Assembly (NCBI GenBank): GCA_934486455.1 | Contig: CAKSPR010000058.1 | Coordinates: 1 to 7,962, forward strand | Origin: an uncultured Eubacteriales bacterium | GTDB taxonomy: Bacteria; Bacillota; Clostridia; Oscillospirales; Acutalibacteraceae | Direction: 5' to 3' | DNA: 7,962 bases | Shown: piece by piece, positions 6,143 through 7,962 of the stretch | How positions within the stretch are numbered: the stretch's first letter is position 1 | Layout: every line of letters begins with the position of its first letter | Translations under genes and position numbers: made by a program | The notes under the pieces: generated by a model | Databases searched by the model: none | Told to the model about the DNA's origin: nothing | The model's input: the letters and a program-made list of their open reading frames with translations, nothing else

Positions 6143-6433
6143 ATGGTATGCAGAGTGACCGACATGTGCAGTAAAGAGGTAATATGCGTTAAAGACGGTA
6201 CAAGGCTTGGATTTGTGTGTGATGTGGACATCGACATTTTAAGCGGAAGAGCCGAGGCAATAATTATTTTCGGAAGGCCTAAATTTTTCGGGCTTTTCGG
6301 AAGGGAAAGCGACCTTTATATCCGCTGGGACGACATCACCGTGATCGGTGACGACACCGTTTTGGTGGATTTTGACCCTCCCGAAAGGGGAAAAGGGAAG
6401 GAGCCATTTTTGGCCGGATTTCTGGAAAAATGA
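6143..6433 (+). CDS. YlmC/YmxH-family sporulation protein (PRC-barrel)
   Basis: A 96-residue single-domain PRC-barrel protein of the YlmC/YmxH family found in endospore formers. The pattern is clear: RVTDMCSKEVICVKDGTRLG (4-23), a D-x-D acidic strand, GRAEAIIIFG (35-44), LFGRESDLYIRWDDITVIGDD (51-71) and ILV-like TVLVDF (72-77). The PRC-barrel is a small beta-barrel that often mediates RNA or protein contacts; the precise job in sporulation is not known. A short basic tail, ERGKGKEP, follows the barrel. GGGGGTG, five bases before the ATG at 6143, is a fair ribosome binding site. A sigma-E-like promoter directly upstream agrees with a mother-cell role. The gene stands alone between the tRNA and the rpsB promoter. 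Confidence 0.9.
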   Translation: MVCRVTDMCSKEVICVKDGTRLGFVCDVDIDILSGRAEAIIIFGRPKFFGLFGRESDLYIRWDDITVIGDDTVLVDFDPPERGKGKEPFLAGFLEK

Positions 6434-6560
6434 TGTTTTTTACACCGTTTTGAGACCCTTTAACGGGCGGCGCGAAAAACAGTGCGGCGTCCTATCCCCG
6501 ACGCGGTACCCGGCGGGACTTCTTTTGGGCAAAATATTTTTTAAAAAAATCAAATTTTCG
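6434..6560 (+). other. Non-coding gap after ylmC/ymxH with an AT-rich UP-like tract
   Basis: I see no gene here. Short stems occur at 6487-6504 (GCGTC/GACGC) and around the CCCGGCGGG at 6509-6517, the latter followed by ACTTCTTTT, a poor terminator candidate for ylmC/ymxH. From 6531 to 6559 the sequence is A- and T-tracts immediately upstream of the rpsB -35 box, which resembles an UP element for the RNA polymerase alpha subunit. Confidence 0.45.
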
Positions 6561-6561
6561 C

Positions 6562-6590
6562 TTGCAAAAATATACCTGCTGTGATATAAT
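6562..6590 (+). promoter_or_regulatory. Sigma-A promoter of rpsB-tsf
   Basis: TTGCAA (6562-6567) and a perfect TATAAT (6585-6590) are spaced by 17 bases with an extended TG before the -10, so the -35 need not be strong (4/6). Transcription should begin near 6597, giving a 5' leader of about 146 nt. The upstream A/T tracts would add strength, as expected for a ribosomal protein operon. Confidence 0.8.
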
Positions 6591-6596
6591 ACGACG

Positions 6597-6742
6597 GTAT
6601 CGGGTAAATTTTGCTTTACTGCCCGATTATTACTCACATTTTCCGACTGCGCGAAGGGTTGACCGTATGCCGAAAACTACCTCGGCCCGGTTCTTCGGCA
6701 GGATGAAGGAAATGGCGGTAAAAAACAAGGAGGAAATAAAAA
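6597..6742 (+). promoter_or_regulatory. rpsB mRNA leader with two hairpins, possible S2 autoregulatory site
   Basis: Hairpin 1 pairs CGGG+TAAA (6601-6608) with TTTA and CCCG (6615-6625) around a three-base bulge. Hairpin 2 has a perfect seven-pair stem TGCCGAA (6668-6674) / TTCGGCA (6694-6700). Neither is followed by a T-run, so translational rather than terminator control would be expected. An ATG at 6667 with AAGGG eight bases upstream opens a 72-residue frame that ends at 6885 inside rpsB in another frame. Autoregulation by S2 is known in other bacteria; I cannot match this leader to a described motif. Confidence 0.4.
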
Positions 6743-7477
6743 ATGAGCGTAGTATCCATGAAACAGCTTCTCGAAGCAGGTGTCCACTTCGGACATCAGA
6801 CCCGCCGTTGGAATCCGAAAATGGCCGAATACATTTTCACCGAGAGAAACGGTATCTATATCATCGACCTTCAGAAGACCGTTAAAAAGCTTGAAGAGGC
6901 TTATATGTTCGTCCGCGAGGCAACTCAGGACGGCGGTGAGATCCTTTTCGTAGGCACCAAAAAGCAGGCTCAGCTTTCCATTAAGGAAGAGGCTCAGCGC
7001 TGCGGAATGCCTTATGTTGACGCAAGATGGCTGGGCGGTATGCTCACCAACTTCACCACCATCCGCCGCAGAATCGACCGTCTTAACCAGCTCCGCAAAA
7101 TGCGCGAGGACGGCACCTTTGATCTTCTCCCCAAGAAGGAAGTTATCAAACTCAATGCCGAGATCGAAAAGCTCGAAAAATTCCTCGGCGGCATCCAGAA
7201 TATGAAGAAAATGCCCGTTGCAATGTTTGTTGTCGATCCCAGAAAGGAAAAGATTGCCGTTGCAGAGGCTCACAAGCTCAACATCCCCGTTGTTGCCATT
7301 GTTGACACCAACTGCGATCCCGATGATGTCGACTATGTAATTCCCGGAAACGACGACGCCATCCGTGCCGTTAAGCTTCTTTCCGGTGCAATGGCCGACG
7401 CGGTTTTAGAGGCTCGTCAGGGCGCCGTAGGCTCCGCCGAGGTTGCCGAGCAGGAAGCCGAAGAAGCTGCCGAATAA
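6743..7477 (+). CDS. rpsB: 30S ribosomal protein S2
   Basis: A full-length 244-residue S2, a late-assembling protein on the back of the small subunit. Diagnostic segments are MKQLLEAGVHFGHQTRRWNP (6-25), IYIIDLQKT (38-46), ILFVGTKKQA (66-75), RWLGGMLTNF (94-103) and VAIVDTNCDPDDVDYVIPGN (184-203). The coiled-coil insertion lies at about 105-155 and the tail is acidic and alanine-rich (AEQEAEEAAE). AAGGAGG nine bases before the ATG fixes the start. It is followed after 49 bp by tsf, the standard bacterial order, with no terminator between them. Confidence 0.98.
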   Translation: MSVVSMKQLLEAGVHFGHQTRRWNPKMAEYIFTERNGIYIIDLQKTVKKLEEAYMFVREATQDGGEILFVGTKKQAQLSIKEEAQRCGMPYVDARWLGGMLTNFTTIRRRIDRLNQLRKMREDGTFDLLPKKEVIKLNAEIEKLEKFLGGIQNMKKMPVAMFVVDPRKEKIAVAEAHKLNIPVVAIVDTNCDPDDVDYVIPGNDDAIRAVKLLSGAMADAVLEARQGAVGSAEVAEQEAEEAAE

Positions 7478-7526
7478 TATATTTTAATTAAATCTGACAA
7501 TTACAACCTAACAGGAGGAATATACA

Positions 7527-7962
7527 ATGGCTATAACAGCTCAGGACGTTAAAAAACTCAGAGAGCAGACCGGCTGCGGAATGATGGAGTGCAAAAAGGC
7601 TCTTACCGACGCAAACGGAGATTTTGAACAGGCAATCGTCCTTCTCAGAGAGAAGGGACTTGCCAAGGCGGAGAAAAAGGCCGGCCGTATCGCCGCAGAG
7701 GGTGCCGTCGTAACCTATACCGACGAGGCCAAAAAGATTTCGGTCTTGATCGAAGTAAACGCCGAAACCGACTTTGCCGCAAAGAACGAAAAATTCGTTG
7801 ATTTTGCAAAGACCTGCGCCAAGACCGTTGCAGATCAGGATATTAAAGATGTCGAAGCCCTTATGGAGGCCACTCCCGCAGGTGCCGACCGCACCATCGA
7901 CGGCATGCTCAAGGACCTTATCCTTGTTATAAGCGAAAACATGCGCGTCCGCCGCTTCGTTA
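7527..7962 (+). CDS. tsf: Translation elongation factor Ts, N-terminal part (3' end outside window)
   Basis: 145 codons are present before the window ends. EF-Ts exchanges GDP for GTP on EF-Tu during translation. The N-terminal UBA-like domain is recognised by VKKLREQTGCGMMECKKAL (8-26) and LLREKGLAKAEKKAGRIAAEG; the core domain begins with the EF-Tu-contacting VNAETDFAAKNEKF segment (about residues 79-92). AGGAGG lies eight bases before the ATG. The frame is open to the last base, so the gene continues to the right. The rpsB-tsf gap is AT-rich and has no terminator, so it is transcribed with rpsB. Confidence 0.97.
   Translation, partial: MAITAQDVKKLREQTGCGMMECKKALTDANGDFEQAIVLLREKGLAKAEKKAGRIAAEGAVVTYTDEAKKISVLIEVNAETDFAAKNEKFVDFAKTCAKTVADQDIKDVEALMEATPAGADRTIDGMLKDLILVISENMRVRRFV

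Overview
The window looks like ordinary core chromosome of a spore-forming, low-to-moderate GC Clostridia (Firmicutes), probably an uncultured Oscillospirales/Eubacteriales-type lineage. The evidence is a SipL-type DUF3794+LysM protein, a YlmC/YmxH-family PRC-barrel protein, a short clostridial-type RadC, strong AGGAGG ribosome binding sites and extended -10 sigma-A promoters. The lineage is inferred from gene content only; no phylogeny could be run.

Layout from left to right: the last 66 codons of DNA ligase LigA (+); a convergent RluA-family pseudouridine synthase with an S4 domain (-); a divergent radC (+) whose start codon is only 30 bp from that of the synthase; a 203-bp gap with two dyads; a SipL-like spore envelope protein (+); a convergent two-gene operon on the minus strand (sugar phosphate isomerase/epimerase, then a D-2-hydroxyacid dehydrogenase); back-to-back divergent sigma-A promoters; tRNA-Thr(CGT) with its promoter and a long intrinsic terminator (+); a pyrimidine-rich tract with a short tandem repeat; ylmC/ymxH behind a sigma-E-like promoter (+); and the rpsB-tsf operon (ribosomal protein S2, elongation factor Ts) with its own promoter and a roughly 146-nt leader; tsf runs off the right edge.

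Themes: DNA repair (ligA, radC), RNA and translation (pseudouridine synthase, tRNA-Thr, rpsB, tsf), sporulation (sipL-like, ylmC/ymxH) and an uncharacterised sugar or sugar-acid module (epimerase + dehydrogenase). No mobile element, CRISPR array, toxin or defence system was seen, and I do not think the window holds a new multi-gene system. The signals most worth a second look are regulatory: an 8-bp perfect inverted repeat bracketing the -10 box of the tRNA-Thr promoter, a close match to the sigma-E consensus before ylmC/ymxH, the structured rpsB leader with an overlapping upstream reading frame, and dyads before the sipL-like gene.
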